From positions 1 through 64,000 of the forward strand of contig NZ_BDAG01000022.1 in NCBI RefSeq assembly GCF_002091715.1: 64,000 bases of DNA, given 5' to 3'. A model generated the notes under the pieces. It saw nothing but the letters and a program-made list of their open reading frames with translations. It was not told where the DNA came from and ran no database searches. Shown here in pieces: positions 26,019-35,113 of the stretch. The stretch comes from Pseudomonas migulae NBRC 103157. GTDB lineage: Bacteria > Pseudomonadota > Gammaproteobacteria > Pseudomonadales > Pseudomonadaceae. The translations under genes were made by a program, and so were the position numbers. Numbering within the stretch: position 1 is the stretch's first letter; every line of letters starts with the position of its first letter.

Positions 26019-26717
26019 TCACTCGTTCAAATCCTTGACCAGGTAGCTGTCGGCAATTTGCGCAATACCCGTCAACGCAGTCCGTAGCAGCTCCGGTTCG
26101 GTGCGATAGCGCAACGGCTCGTAGCCATAGGTGTTGGCACCGTTGAAGGCGGTGATGGGCTCGTTGCGTTGCCAGATCAGTTCATCGCCGCGCTTCATGA
26201 CACCGCTCACTGCAATCGTCGGGTACACCACGCTGCTGAAGCCTTGAGTCAGGGCGAAACCCCAACTGAGGACGGTCAACTGAATGTCCGCATCGGCCTG
26301 TTCGTTTTCACTCACGATCTTGAAACGGCCAGTAGCGGCCAGTTGTTCCTCGAAGCTCTTTTTGACCAACCTGGCCAGATCGATATCAGCCGTCTCCATG
26401 TTGTAGAGAATCGCATCGACCGTCGACATTGAAGCCAGGTCGCCGGCCTTCAGGCCTGCGGCAAATCCGGCCCCACCCAGCGCGGCCTTGCCCAGGCTCG
26501 ATGCGCCCGCCGCCATACCGACACCGGCGCCAACACCGGCGCCCAATGCCGCGCCCCATGCTTGTTCACGGCCCATGTAACTCATTTCCCGGGGTTTCCA
26601 CGAAACCGGGAGAACCTTCACGGTGTGTATCTGCGCACGGTACTCGGGCTTGAACTTCTGGTTGGCACATCCGGCTAGGAAAAGAACGGCAAACAACAGG
26701 ACAGCAATCTTTTTCAT
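26019..26717 (-). CDS. Lipoprotein with a glycine-zipper segment
   Basis: 232 residues. The N-terminus is a lipoprotein signal with lipobox LAGC (Cys17). Residues 55-93 are a Gly/Ala-rich hydrophobic stretch (WGAALGAGVGAGVGMAAGASS) of the glycine-zipper type that inserts in membranes. The rest (VKKSFEEQLAATGRFKIV...DADIQLTVLSWGFA) resembles the fold of stress-type lipoproteins that assess or assemble at the outer membrane. The specific family is not recognised. It is divergent from the lipoprotein gene at 26877 and convergent with the secretion operon. Confidence 0.75.
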   Translation of the reverse strand: MKKIAVLLFAVLFLAGCANQKFKPEYRAQIHTVKVLPVSWKPREMSYMGREQAWGAALGAGVGAGVGMAAGASSLGKAALGGAGFAAGLKAGDLASMSTVDAILYNMETADIDLARLVKKSFEEQLAATGRFKIVSENEQADADIQLTVLSWGFALTQGFSSVVYPTIAVSGVMKRGDELIWQRNEPITAFNGANTYGYEPLRYRTEPELLRTALTGIAQIADSYLVKDLNE

Positions 26718-26876
26718 GAACGATTCACGACACCAAGGGAATGTACAGACGTTGTCGTCCCTGCCGGGGGAATCTGAAGAGCGAAAACAGACGCGGCCAC
26801 TCGCAGCCCTAAAGGTTTGGACCGTCGAGCCGATTCAGATGGCCTGGATACCGGGCGCACCAAGGAGCTGTTTGCT

Positions 26877-28253
26877 GTGAGTATTGTATTTCGACTGACG
26901 GGCGCTATTTTCACTGTGACCCTGGCAGGCTGTGCCCTGCAAGGCAACGGGATGGCCGATTACTATAAGCGCCTGGCTACCGAGCGCCAGGTACAAAATC
27001 AAGCCATGGCGACCCGGTTACAAACACAGTCGCTGCCGCTTGATAGCACTTTCAAACTCGGCCGAACCGCCGTGGTGATGGTTGACGTGCCCGCTGCCGG
27101 GATCGAGCCAGCGAACCAGGTCCGACTTTTCGCTGGCTGCGATGCGTCGACAGTGGCCATGGATTATCGAAGTGGAAAGGACAGGAGCAGTCCTTACGTC
27201 CTGCCAGCAGACCCGGCGCGAAAGATCGCCGAGCAAATGTGCCAGGCGGTCCCGGACAGTAGCTGGAAGCAACTTCCCGGCGACAGCGAAGACCTGTTGT
27301 TACTGGACCCGGGCACACTGCGCATAGAAAAGTCCCGGCGCTCGATATGGGCAGGCATCGACTTTGGCCGCACCCGCCTGGATGAAAGCGAAGGGAAACC
27401 GTACGGCCGTCAGTTCGAACTCGTTGAAATCGACTGTGCTACGCGCCTGACCAGCACTCGCTTGGCTTATCGTTTAGGCGACGCGACTTTGCTACCGCCG
27501 CCCGCTCAGCCGCTCGACAGTGCATTGAACACTGAGCAACGGGCCCGGTTGAGTGGCATCGCGTGCGCCGAACCCGCCAACCTGGCGCAACTCGCCACGC
27601 CAGTCACCCGGAAAAAGTTGCCGCCGAACATGCTGACACCCGAACTACCGGCAACACTGCTGGCACACGTCAGTGCATTACCTCAGGGACAACCGACTCA
27701 CACGCTCAGTCATTTGCAATTCAGCTACAGCGCCTCCTCCCCACTGGTGCCGCGCGCCGTGGTCAACGACCGCCCAATGGACGTGTATCTGCAACCGGGC
27801 CCGGCCCGTGGTCTGTGGCGCGAGCAGGCGACGGGCGCCTTGGGCAGCGAACGTGTGAGCCTGCGCTGGCGTGGGCTGATCGAACTTGGCGCAACGAGCC
27901 ACACGGGACCAGCCGGCAAAAACGATCAGCGAAGCGTCCTCACGAACATCGACCTGGTGGGCGATTGGCAAAACCTCAAACCCGGGAGCTCGATCGCCTA
28001 CAGCAAAAGCTTTATCGAAAGCAGTGGCAAACCTTTCGTGCAAAAAATCGAGTGTTCGGTAGGTGAGTCCTTTCCGGCTTCACAGACAGTTGCTTCACTG
28101 CAAGGGAACGCACGCGCTGTGACTTGCGCCACCAACAACGCACTGAAGATGAGCAATGCGTACTTGTATCTGGAGGCCTATGACCTGTTTGTGGAAACCG
28201 CCGATACGTCCACGCTCTTGATCCAGTCCAATACGCTTACAGCGGCAGAATAA
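26877..28253 (+). CDS. Lipoprotein, paralogue of 6044-7441
   Basis: The GTG at 26877 has AAGGAG eight bases upstream and starts a lipoprotein signal (VFRLTGAIFTVTLAGC). The product is 458 residues, close to the 465 of the paralogue. The order of features is the same: lipobox, N-terminal beta region with Cys pairs (FAGCDAS, EQMCQAV), a central DPGTLRIEKSRRS...WAGIDFGRTR part like the paralogue's DRNSVNTDNGETRFWAAFD, and the GDWQNLKPG / ECSV / GNARAVTC C-terminal block. Function is unknown. A hairpin terminator (28251-28276) follows. No link to the secretion operon other than position. Confidence 0.75.
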   Translation: MSIVFRLTGAIFTVTLAGCALQGNGMADYYKRLATERQVQNQAMATRLQTQSLPLDSTFKLGRTAVVMVDVPAAGIEPANQVRLFAGCDASTVAMDYRSGKDRSSPYVLPADPARKIAEQMCQAVPDSSWKQLPGDSEDLLLLDPGTLRIEKSRRSIWAGIDFGRTRLDESEGKPYGRQFELVEIDCATRLTSTRLAYRLGDATLLPPPAQPLDSALNTEQRARLSGIACAEPANLAQLATPVTRKKLPPNMLTPELPATLLAHVSALPQGQPTHTLSHLQFSYSASSPLVPRAVVNDRPMDVYLQPGPARGLWREQATGALGSERVSLRWRGLIELGATSHTGPAGKNDQRSVLTNIDLVGDWQNLKPGSSIAYSKSFIESSGKPFVQKIECSVGESFPASQTVASLQGNARAVTCATNNALKMSNAYLYLEAYDLFVETADTSTLLIQSNTLTAAE

Positions 28254-28276
28254 CGCGCAATCGCGCGCGTTATTTT
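28251..28276 (+). terminator. Terminator after the lipoprotein gene
   Basis: AACGCGC-AATC-GCGCGCGTT hairpin followed by ATTTT, overlapping the stop codon region of the lipoprotein gene. Confidence 0.7.
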
Positions 28277-28345
28277 CGCGATCCGACGGTGTCAACTTTC
28301 CACCGTCGCTCGTGACGCTTGTCTCTGCCTTTACCCGAGCCGTCG

Positions 28346-29272
28346 CTAATCGTAGAACGGCTCAACCAGCGTCCGACTGCCGACAAAAAAGCTATCTGCA
28401 ACCAATCGCAGCGGCTGGAGATCCAGGTCACTGGCCTTGTCGCCGATCAGCTGCTGAAAATGTCGATACACCGCCGCGTACTCGCCCTCCTCCGATACGG
28501 CCTGGCGCACGCCGTCGATACTCAGCAGTGCGCCGCCGTTGTCCAGCCGCAGGATGCCTTCGGCGCAGCGAACCTCGATGCTCCAGAGTTCGTCATGACC
28601 GTGGTCGAAATCGAATTCTGCGCGGACATCGAGGTGGCGCGCGTCAGACATTTTGATGGACGCGGCGATAGGTGACTGGCAGTTGCCGGGGACGCGCAGT
28701 TCGGCAGACTCGACAAACAGCGGCAGCGCCAGCAGATGAGTTGCAATCGACAAAGCATTGATGCCGGGATCGAAGACGCCAAGGCCTCCGGGTTGCCAGA
28801 TCCATGCCTGGCCGGGGTGCCACTTGCGCACGTCCTCCTTCCAGTCGATCTGTACGCTTTGCAGGGTGCGGGAGGCCAGCCAGTCACGGGCGGCTTCGAT
28901 ACCTGGCGCGTAGCGTGAATGCCAGGCGAACAGGCCGCTGACGCCTTGCTCGCCGACCTGATTCACTAACGCCATCGCTTCGCCCAACGTGGCGCACGGC
29001 GGCTTTTCGACCAGCACGTGTTTACCTGCGGCCAGCGCTTGTTGCACCAGCGCGAATCGTCCTTGCGGCGGCGTGCAAAACGCAATCGCATCCACAGGCG
29101 GGCCGTTTTCGAGCAGTTCACCCAGGGACTGAAAGTTCTCTACCCCTGCACAGGGCTGCCCTTGCGTGGCGACAGCGACCAACTGGAAGGCGGGGTTGGC
29201 GTAGATAGCGGGGACGTGTTGATCCTGGGCAATCTTGCCGTAGCCCACCAGACCGAGACGGATCGGTTGCAT
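28346..29272 (-). CDS. gal: D-galactose 1-dehydrogenase (Gfo/Idh/MocA family)
   Basis: The start at 29272 (MQPIRLGLVGYGKIAQDQH) has AGGAGT upstream. It gives 308 residues, close to the P. fluorescens galactose dehydrogenase of this family, whose N-terminus it closely resembles. The Rossmann motif is GLVGYGKIA; the family EKP motif is KHVLVEKPP (about 94-102) and the catalytic-type His is in GVFDPGINALS...WHSRYAPG. It oxidises D-galactose (and possibly L-arabinose) at C1 with NAD(P). No lactonase, dehydratase or transporter for galactonate is adjacent, so it acts as an isolated gene. The active form is cytoplasmic; there is no signal peptide. Confidence 0.85.
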   Translation of the reverse strand: MQPIRLGLVGYGKIAQDQHVPAIYANPAFQLVAVATQGQPCAGVENFQSLGELLENGPPVDAIAFCTPPQGRFALVQQALAAGKHVLVEKPPCATLGEAMALVNQVGEQGVSGLFAWHSRYAPGIEAARDWLASRTLQSVQIDWKEDVRKWHPGQAWIWQPGGLGVFDPGINALSIATHLLALPLFVESAELRVPGNCQSPIAASIKMSDARHLDVRAEFDFDHGHDELWSIEVRCAEGILRLDNGGALLSIDGVRQAVSEEGEYAAVYRHFQQLIGDKASDLDLQPLRLVADSFFVGSRTLVEPFYD

Positions 29273-29341
29273 CAATGACTCCTGGTTTTGTTCTTGTCGT
29301 GAGAAGCGAATCAACAAGACTACGTTTGTCTGCCGGGGAAG

Positions 29342-29962
29342 TCATTGAGGATGTGCCGGGGATTCGTGTTCAGTCCCTTCGCGCACAAACCGTCTGACCT
29401 CAGCCTGTATGGCATACGCCGGCGCCTCCACGGTATTGAAATCCTGTGTATAGCGCTGGGCAAATCCTTCTACCCCCCATTCCTGAAACTGTTGCACATG
29501 CTTGAGTTCGTGAGCCCAGAGCGCAACGTTCTGTTCTGCGGTTTGAGCATCCCGAAAAAGGATGATGTCGATCAGCGTCACGGCGCCGACATCGGGGTTT
29601 TGCAGCATGGCAGTGGCGGCGCTGAACTGGCCGTTGTCGCTGACTTTGTAGTGCGCGGCATCGAGGACGCCGGGGTCGTACCAGCGCAGCAGTTGCTCGC
29701 GGATGTGCGGTGGAATGGGTTGAAGGCCGGCGCTGGCTGCTTCGGCCCGGGCTTGAGTCAGCCACAGCGCCAGGGCAGGTGCCGCGATCTGATAGATGCC
29801 ATCGGGCACGGGGCCGAGCACCTGTCCGAGGTCTGGCAGGCAGATGCAGCTGTCCAGGCACACTTGTTTCTCGCCAGCCGGGCAGGCGCTGTTCTGGGCC
29901 GGCACTTCAAGCGTCAGGCAAAGAACCAACAGCGCCACCAGGCGCGTGGTGATGGGCGGCAT
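29342..29962 (-). CDS. Exported DUF4157-like protein with HELKH motif
   Basis: The start at 29962 (MPPITTRLVALL) has GGAGG upstream; the 19 residues before it in frame lack a ribosome site. A signal peptide of about 22 residues is followed by a Cys-rich stretch (ACPAGEKQVCLDSCICLPD), then a helical domain ending in ALWAHELKHVQQFQEWG (about 155-171). HExxH-like HELKH plus a downstream Glu resembles the eCIS core/DUF4157 putative metalloprotease fold. It is 206 residues long. Activity is unproven; no toxin-delivery genes lie nearby. Confidence 0.7.
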   Translation of the reverse strand: MPPITTRLVALLVLCLTLEVPAQNSACPAGEKQVCLDSCICLPDLGQVLGPVPDGIYQIAAPALALWLTQARAEAASAGLQPIPPHIREQLLRWYDPGVLDAAHYKVSDNGQFSAATAMLQNPDVGAVTLIDIILFRDAQTAEQNVALWAHELKHVQQFQEWGVEGFAQRYTQDFNTVEAPAYAIQAEVRRFVREGTEHESPAHPQ

Positions 29963-30116
29963 TCGAACCTCCAGGAACGGAAGCGGCGCGAACAGTGGAT
30001 CACAATTGATCGACGACACCCATCGCTTTTAGCGTATCCCTGTCGGCCGCTTCGCGACGACCGCTGTGGTTCGGACGAATGGCAGGCAACCGCAAAACCA
30101 AACCGTTTGCGAGCCC

Positions 30117-31502
30117 CTAAACAACAGTTTTGATATGCATATGTATCCACACTGCCATCGCCGCCACGGCCATCAAAACCAGAATGCCTTCGCGCTTGAG
30201 CATGTGCCAGGGCAACCGCCCGACCTTCAGCTTGATTGCTCGCAATGCCCGGGCGCCTATCGAGGCCTTACCGCCACTCAGCGCTGAATTCGTGAAGTAA
30301 ATCGTGCCGAGGAACACCACCACCGGGCTGACCCAGCGCAGCCACGGCACATTAGCGGAGCATGCGCACGCTACGGCTGCGGGCACTGCACTGGGGAGTA
30401 TGTGGCGCAGCACCAAGAGCCCGGCGCCTTGCCGGTACCAACGGCGCGGGAGTAACCATCGGCTAAGCAGCACATCAAGATGCCCCGCCGCCACCGCCAC
30501 CATGGCCCAAACCTGGTAGACCTTCGCGCCGAACCACATCAATACGGGCATCATCAGCGGCAATACCACCACGGCGCCCAGCCCATTCCTTTTCATCGGC
30601 ACAGCCAGCAACGAAGAAACAACCAAAGTAGACAGCGTCAGCCACAGGAAAAGGTAGACCCCTCGATAACTTTCGGCCGGCAACCAGTCCCGCCAGTTGT
30701 CGAGTGGTTGCAGCCCAAGACGTTGGGGCACCTCGGGGTATTGGTATTCGATGGATTGAGCGAGCTGTGTAAAGCGTTGCCAGTCGAGGCCGGTAAAGTA
30801 GTCGGCCATGCCACGACGGCGGCGGTCACTCATTGGTTTGAGCAGCAAGGCCGTTGCCTGCCCATGGATTTTATCGGCGTCGAACCTGGCCAGATCGCCG
30901 CGTACGGTCTCCTCCATGGCTTGCACCTCGCACCGCCGGATCAGCCTGTCCCAACGCCAATGCTCGCAAGGAAGAGTGTCCTGGGTTTCGTCCCACCCCA
31001 TGGCCTTGCACACGCCCTCGAAGAAGGCTGGCGTCCATTGCGGTGCGGATTCGAGCCAATCCAGTACGCGCTGCTCGAACTGCTGGCGGCGCTCGAAGGG
31101 CATTAGCCAGTCGCTGGCCATCCAGACGCGCAGCGCGTCCACGACCTGACGATCCTTACCCTCGGCCAACCACTGCTGCATCTGCTCCAGGGATGGTTCC
31201 GGAGGGCTGATGGCGGTCGGGATATCCACGTGTTCCAGGGGCATGACCAGCGAGGAGACTTCCGCTGGCTGGGGATATTCCGGGGTTGGCGCGCTGACGG
31301 CTATCGGGGCATCAACGGTGTCCTCATCCGCCTGCGCGCGCCAGCGAGCTTCGGCCAGCGAGGCTTCATAGGCTTCACGCAGGCGCTGGAACTCATCGGG
31401 GTTTTCGTCCGGGCGGTGGGTTTTGAGCAGCCGCGCATAAGCGCGCTTGATGCTGCGTTCATCCGCGTCCGGGGTAAGGCTGAGCAATTGCCAGTGGTTC
31501 AT
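30117..31502 (-). CDS. Membrane J-domain protein, partner of HscC
   Basis: 461 residues. The N-terminal 55 residues form a J-domain (WQLLSLTPDADERSIKRAYARLLKTHRPDENPDEFQRLREAYEASL). The HPD signature is altered to HRPDE, as is common in J-proteins dedicated to HscC (in place of a plain HPD). A soluble middle part is followed by four predicted membrane helices (about 285-310, 320-350, 400-415, 440-458). The gene follows hscC after six bases, so the two are one operon. By analogy with the E. coli HscC partners it would stimulate HscC at the membrane. Confidence 0.8.
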   Translation of the reverse strand: MNHWQLLSLTPDADERSIKRAYARLLKTHRPDENPDEFQRLREAYEASLAEARWRAQADEDTVDAPIAVSAPTPEYPQPAEVSSLVMPLEHVDIPTAISPPEPSLEQMQQWLAEGKDRQVVDALRVWMASDWLMPFERRQQFEQRVLDWLESAPQWTPAFFEGVCKAMGWDETQDTLPCEHWRWDRLIRRCEVQAMEETVRGDLARFDADKIHGQATALLLKPMSDRRRRGMADYFTGLDWQRFTQLAQSIEYQYPEVPQRLGLQPLDNWRDWLPAESYRGVYLFLWLTLSTLVVSSLLAVPMKRNGLGAVVVLPLMMPVLMWFGAKVYQVWAMVAVAAGHLDVLLSRWLLPRRWYRQGAGLLVLRHILPSAVPAAVACACSANVPWLRWVSPVVVFLGTIYFTNSALSGGKASIGARALRAIKLKVGRLPWHMLKREGILVLMAVAAMAVWIHMHIKTVV

Positions 31503-31508
31503 GGTGGC

Positions 31509-33206
31509 TTAACCCTCGCGCTCGAAATGAGCAAGGCGCTGCGTAATGTCGCTGCGGGCTTCGCGTATCTGGCGTTCGTCCTGAGTGTCGAGCATTTGCT
31601 GGAAGTGGTTCGCCAGCCCGGCAATATACTGCCGGCCATCGCCGAGGCTTTCCTGATACAAGCGGTCCAGTCGAGCCAGCAACAGGGTATTGATCTGCTG
31701 ATCGCGGGGGTGCACTTTCAGTGCTTCGAGGGCGGCCAGCCGCTGGGCGATTTCTTCTGGCGCCAGTACACCCGGGTTGTTCTCGATGACCAGCCGGCGG
31801 GTTTCGCCATTGATCGGCAGGTGCACCTGGGCTTCGAGCAATCCGTTGTTGTCGTAGGTAAAGCGCACATCCAGGGTGACTTCGCCGGCCTTGCGTGGCG
31901 GCACGGAGATTTCCAGTTCACCCAGGAAAATATTGTGACTCACCAAGCGGTTTTCACCCTGATAAATCCCCAGGTGAACCACCTTCTGGTTGTCACTGAG
32001 GGTCGACACCGTACGGCAACGGCTCACCGGCACCACGGTGTTGCGTTCGATGATCGGCAAGTAGTGGCCGCTTTGGAAACCGGCACCTACCTGCACCGAC
32101 GTCTCGATTCCCAAGGTGTAAGGACACACATCGGTGAGCACCACTTCTTCAAGCGAGGCGTGGCGCGCCAGTAGCGCCGCCTGAATGGCTGCCCCCTGCG
32201 CGACCACTTCGTCCGGGTTGAGCTGCATCGCCGGGATTCGCCCGAACAGGGCTGCGACCAGCTTGCGCACCAGCGGCATGCGCGTTGTGCCGCCCACCAG
32301 CAATATTTCGTTCAGGTCCGCGACCTTGATCCGGGCGTCACGGAGCGCGCGTTCGATCGGAGCGCGCAAGCGGTCCAGCAAGGGACGGAAGATGTCCGCA
32401 AGGTCGGCCTGGGTCAGTTCAATGCTCCACTCACCCGTTTGCTCGCGAAGGGTAAAGCGTGCGATTTGCGCCTGTCCCAGGGCATGGCGAACCCGCTGCG
32501 CTTCACGCCGCAACCGCTGTGCGATGGCCGGGAGGGTCGTGTCTGGCAGGTCAGCGGCGCCAATTTTAGCGATGAAGTGCTCCACGAGCAGGTCATCGAA
32601 ATCTTCGCCGCCAAGGAAGTTGTCCCCCGCGCTGGCGCGAACTTCCATGACGCCTTCGAACAGCTCCATTACGGACACGTCAAAGGTGCCACCGCCGAGG
32701 TCGAACACCAGAAAGGTCGCCTCGTTTCGCTGTTGAAGGCCATAGGCCAAGGCTGCGGCGGTGGGTTCGTTGATCAGCTTTTCAACCTTCAACCCAGCCA
32801 GTTCGCCAGCGATACGCGTAGCCTTGCGCTGGGCATCGCTGAAATACGCCGGCACGCTGATTACCGCTTCGTGAACGGGCTCGCCCAAGGCACGCTCGGC
32901 GTCGGCCTTGAGACTGCGCAGCAGCATCGCCGAGAGTTCTTCCGCGCGGTAGGCGCGCCCACCGAGCAGCGTTTCACGGGCGCTGCCCATGTAGCGTTTG
33001 AACAGCGACGTCGTGAGATGCGGGTGGGTGTGCAACCGCTCGCGGGCGATATCCCCGACGACCAGTTGACCCTGGTCGTCGAGGCCAACGACGCTAGGCG
33101 TGAGAAGGCTGCCCAAGGCATTGGGGAGTATCCGGGCATGTTCACCCTCCCAGGCAGCCACGAGGCTGTTGGTGGTGCCCAGGTCGATACCAATGATCAC
33201 AGTCAC
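31509..33206 (-). CDS. hscC: Hsp70-family chaperone HscC
   Basis: 565 residues, the usual length for HscC and shorter than DnaK. The ATPase domain has phosphate loops IGIDLGTTNSLVAAWEG (5-21) and VFDLGGGTFDVSVMELFEG (about 170-188) and the adenosine loop VGGTTRMPLVRKLVAALFG. The substrate-binding part (from about 370) has a shortened lid, as in HscC. The initiation codon at 33206 starts directly with the conserved N-terminus. It is the first gene of an operon with the membrane J-protein. HscC is a stress-related chaperone reported to affect sigma-70 in E. coli; here the role is inferred. Confidence 0.92.
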   Translation of the reverse strand: MTVIIGIDLGTTNSLVAAWEGEHARILPNALGSLLTPSVVGLDDQGQLVVGDIARERLHTHPHLTTSLFKRYMGSARETLLGGRAYRAEELSAMLLRSLKADAERALGEPVHEAVISVPAYFSDAQRKATRIAGELAGLKVEKLINEPTAAALAYGLQQRNEATFLVFDLGGGTFDVSVMELFEGVMEVRASAGDNFLGGEDFDDLLVEHFIAKIGAADLPDTTLPAIAQRLRREAQRVRHALGQAQIARFTLREQTGEWSIELTQADLADIFRPLLDRLRAPIERALRDARIKVADLNEILLVGGTTRMPLVRKLVAALFGRIPAMQLNPDEVVAQGAAIQAALLARHASLEEVVLTDVCPYTLGIETSVQVGAGFQSGHYLPIIERNTVVPVSRCRTVSTLSDNQKVVHLGIYQGENRLVSHNIFLGELEISVPPRKAGEVTLDVRFTYDNNGLLEAQVHLPINGETRRLVIENNPGVLAPEEIAQRLAALEALKVHPRDQQINTLLLARLDRLYQESLGDGRQYIAGLANHFQQMLDTQDERQIREARSDITQRLAHFEREG

Positions 33207-33424
33207 TTTTCCTTAAATGACGCGGCCGGGCAGCAGAGCGCATGGGTCGCAAGGTCAGTCATTACAGTCGTACCGGCGGTACGCAAGTCTATGGCTGGGG
33301 ATATCGGCAGCACTGGCGGTAGCTTTAACAGGCTCGAAGACGCAGTGAAGCCCTGCCTCACGCCCCTGGGCTTCGTGCGCAAACCTCTGTCATCATTGAA
33401 GAACTGACAAGCCGGGTAAAAAAC

Positions 33425-33586
33425 ATGAATCGTCAAAAAAAAATAAAGCAGTTACTAAAGGCGCACGCCAAAAAGGCCAGCGCCAAATTGGCACCGCAAA
33501 ACAAGTCTAAATACATCAGTAAGGCTGACCGGTTGAAACTGGCTGCTGAATCCAGCCAAGAGTCAGAGATCTCCCCTGAGAGCTGA
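33425..33586 (+). CDS. DUF2986 small basic protein
   Basis: 53 residues: MNRQKKIKQLLKAHAKKASA-type N-terminus, then KLAPQNKSKYISKADRLKLA. This matches the DUF2986 family of very small Lys-rich proteins of gammaproteobacteria. It is likely a nucleic-acid or ribosome-associated protein, but that is inferred only from charge. The gene stands in the gap after hscC on the opposite strand. The ribosome site is weak. Confidence 0.75.
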   Translation: MNRQKKIKQLLKAHAKKASAKLAPQNKSKYISKADRLKLAAESSQESEISPES

Positions 33587-33752
33587 TCTGCAGAGCTTGA
33601 ACCGCCGACGCTATGGCAATGCTTTGCCGCTCCCGGCTAGCGTGTGCCACCGACTCACCTCAGCGACCCGCCAACGCCCCTGAAGGACAAGGCACTCAGC
33701 GAATGGCCCGGCTTTTGCTCTGCTACTCAATGACCAACCAGGGAGTGTCAAA

Positions 33753-34172
33753 ATGATCGGAAGCAACTTACCTCCGCTGCCTTACGTAGAGGGGCTCAGA
33801 AGGTCTTTGGAGAGTGGCAAGGTGACCGCCGGCAGGATCGAGGTCGCCAATGCGACACCGGAGCTCCAGGCAAAGCTCGATGCTGGTTTTCGCAAGTCAC
33901 AACGCGATCTGGAACAGCTGATAGCCCGCTATAAAACTGATCCGGGCCGGGCGACGCTCGACACGACAAGCAACCCTGTCGAACGGCCCGATGTGCAGTC
34001 CCTCAGCAAAAGCGACGCTTCGCCTGTGCCGCAAGACCTCCTGCCTCTGATCGAGACCGGACGCCTTGAAGAGCAGGCCATCAACCCTACCCATGGCGAC
34101 TTGTCGATCACCAGCACTGCGGTTTATCAGGAGTGGCTACTGACGCGTGTGGGTGTTGATGTAGCTGTGTAG
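33753..34172 (+). CDS. Hypothetical protein, 139 residues
   Basis: GGGAG stands eight bases before the ATG. The product is soluble, alpha-helical in the first 70 residues (VEGLRRSLESGKVTAGRIEV...LDAGFRKSQRDLEQLIARY) and probably less ordered after that. It has no cysteine, no signal and no recognised domain. The codon usage is like the neighbouring chromosome, so it may lie at the edge of the accessory island that follows. Confidence 0.6.
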   Translation: MIGSNLPPLPYVEGLRRSLESGKVTAGRIEVANATPELQAKLDAGFRKSQRDLEQLIARYKTDPGRATLDTTSNPVERPDVQSLSKSDASPVPQDLLPLIETGRLEEQAINPTHGDLSITSTAVYQEWLLTRVGVDVAV

Positions 34173-34493
34173 GCCGTCAGTGTGAGGGGCCGTTGAGTAA
34201 CCTTGTGAATGCATAATTGGCACTGCACGTAAGTGTTTGCCACACAGCTCGCCCCTCCGAAACCAATGCCTCACCTGATTTAAATCATGCGAAACAAACC
34301 TAGCGATTACCCATCGGACATGTATGGATAGGTCGGTGAGAAACGGCCGATCGTGACAGGCAGCAATCGGCCAATAGCAGTCAGTCGGATGCGCCGAGCA
34401 GATGAAGTACGATTCACGTTGTTACAAAATGCCTTCCCACTATTTTTCAGGGTACGACTACGCTCAGTGATCCTAGACCGCTGAGGTTTCGTT
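34173..34493. other. Gap with a dispersed-repeat copy
   Basis: A 321-base non-coding stretch. Bases 34343-34387 hold a copy of the dispersed repeat with core CAATCGGCCAATAGCAGTC. No other signal was seen. Confidence 0.6.
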
Positions 34494-34829
34494 ATGACAA
34501 ATGGAATTTTTCACGTTGATTTTCGCGCAAGCACTGGAGACTACGGTGATGGGTTGGTGGTTGTAAAAGATGGCACAGTAAATGGAGGTGATCCTCACTA
34601 CTTATATCAAGGGAAAGTACCTACCGAATCGGGCTCGTTTGAATCTCAATTCATTGTGAGAAAGTGGCGCGATGGCAATACAAATGTGGTTGGGGTTGAT
34701 AATTACACCCTTGACGCAAAGGGACACGTCAACTACGAAAATGGAACCCTTGAATTGCAAGGTAGCGTGGCCGGTGCCCCTCACCTGACCATCCAACTGA
34801 AAGGGAAAAAAATTCAAAGCGCTGTCTAA
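34494..34829 (+). CDS. GrlR-like regulatory protein
   Basis: 111 residues. NGIFHVDFRASTGDYGDGLVVVKDGTVNGGDPHYLYQG matches the GrlR family, a small beta-barrel that in enteric pathogens binds and inhibits the activator GrlA of type III secretion. The second half (TVNGG...LDAKGHVNYENGTLELQGSVAGAP) continues the fold. Members outside those pathogens, including many in Pseudomonas, have no known partner; no GrlA or type III gene is seen here. Codon use is AT-richer than the core genes. It is the first gene of the accessory island. Confidence 0.7.
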   Translation: MTNGIFHVDFRASTGDYGDGLVVVKDGTVNGGDPHYLYQGKVPTESGSFESQFIVRKWRDGNTNVVGVDNYTLDAKGHVNYENGTLELQGSVAGAPHLTIQLKGKKIQSAV

Positions 34830-34908
34830 GTCAGTTGAGTAGATCAGTTGAGACTGTCGCTACTTATAGCGGCAGTTTCTTGAGCGATCTGATCGGCCGA
34901 GGCTGAGC

Positions 34909-34946
34909 TGTGACGACCGACAAAAGCCGGCCAAAAGCAGTCTGTC
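34909..34946. repeat. Dispersed-repeat copy
   Basis: Core GCCGGCCAAAAGCAGTCTGT, same orientation as the copy at 34343-34387. It lies in the 34830-35113 gap. Confidence 0.6.
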
Positions 34947-35113
34947 ATCCTCACTCTATAGCGAGAACTAGACGAAGTAGTGGCTTTAGGCTAGCCTTTG
35001 ATTTTACATTGTTCTGCAAAGGTGAATTATAGTTAGACTTTATGCCTAATCTACCAACCACCATGAAAGTCCGAATGGACTTAACGCATTACAAATAAAA
35101 AGATCACAAAAAA

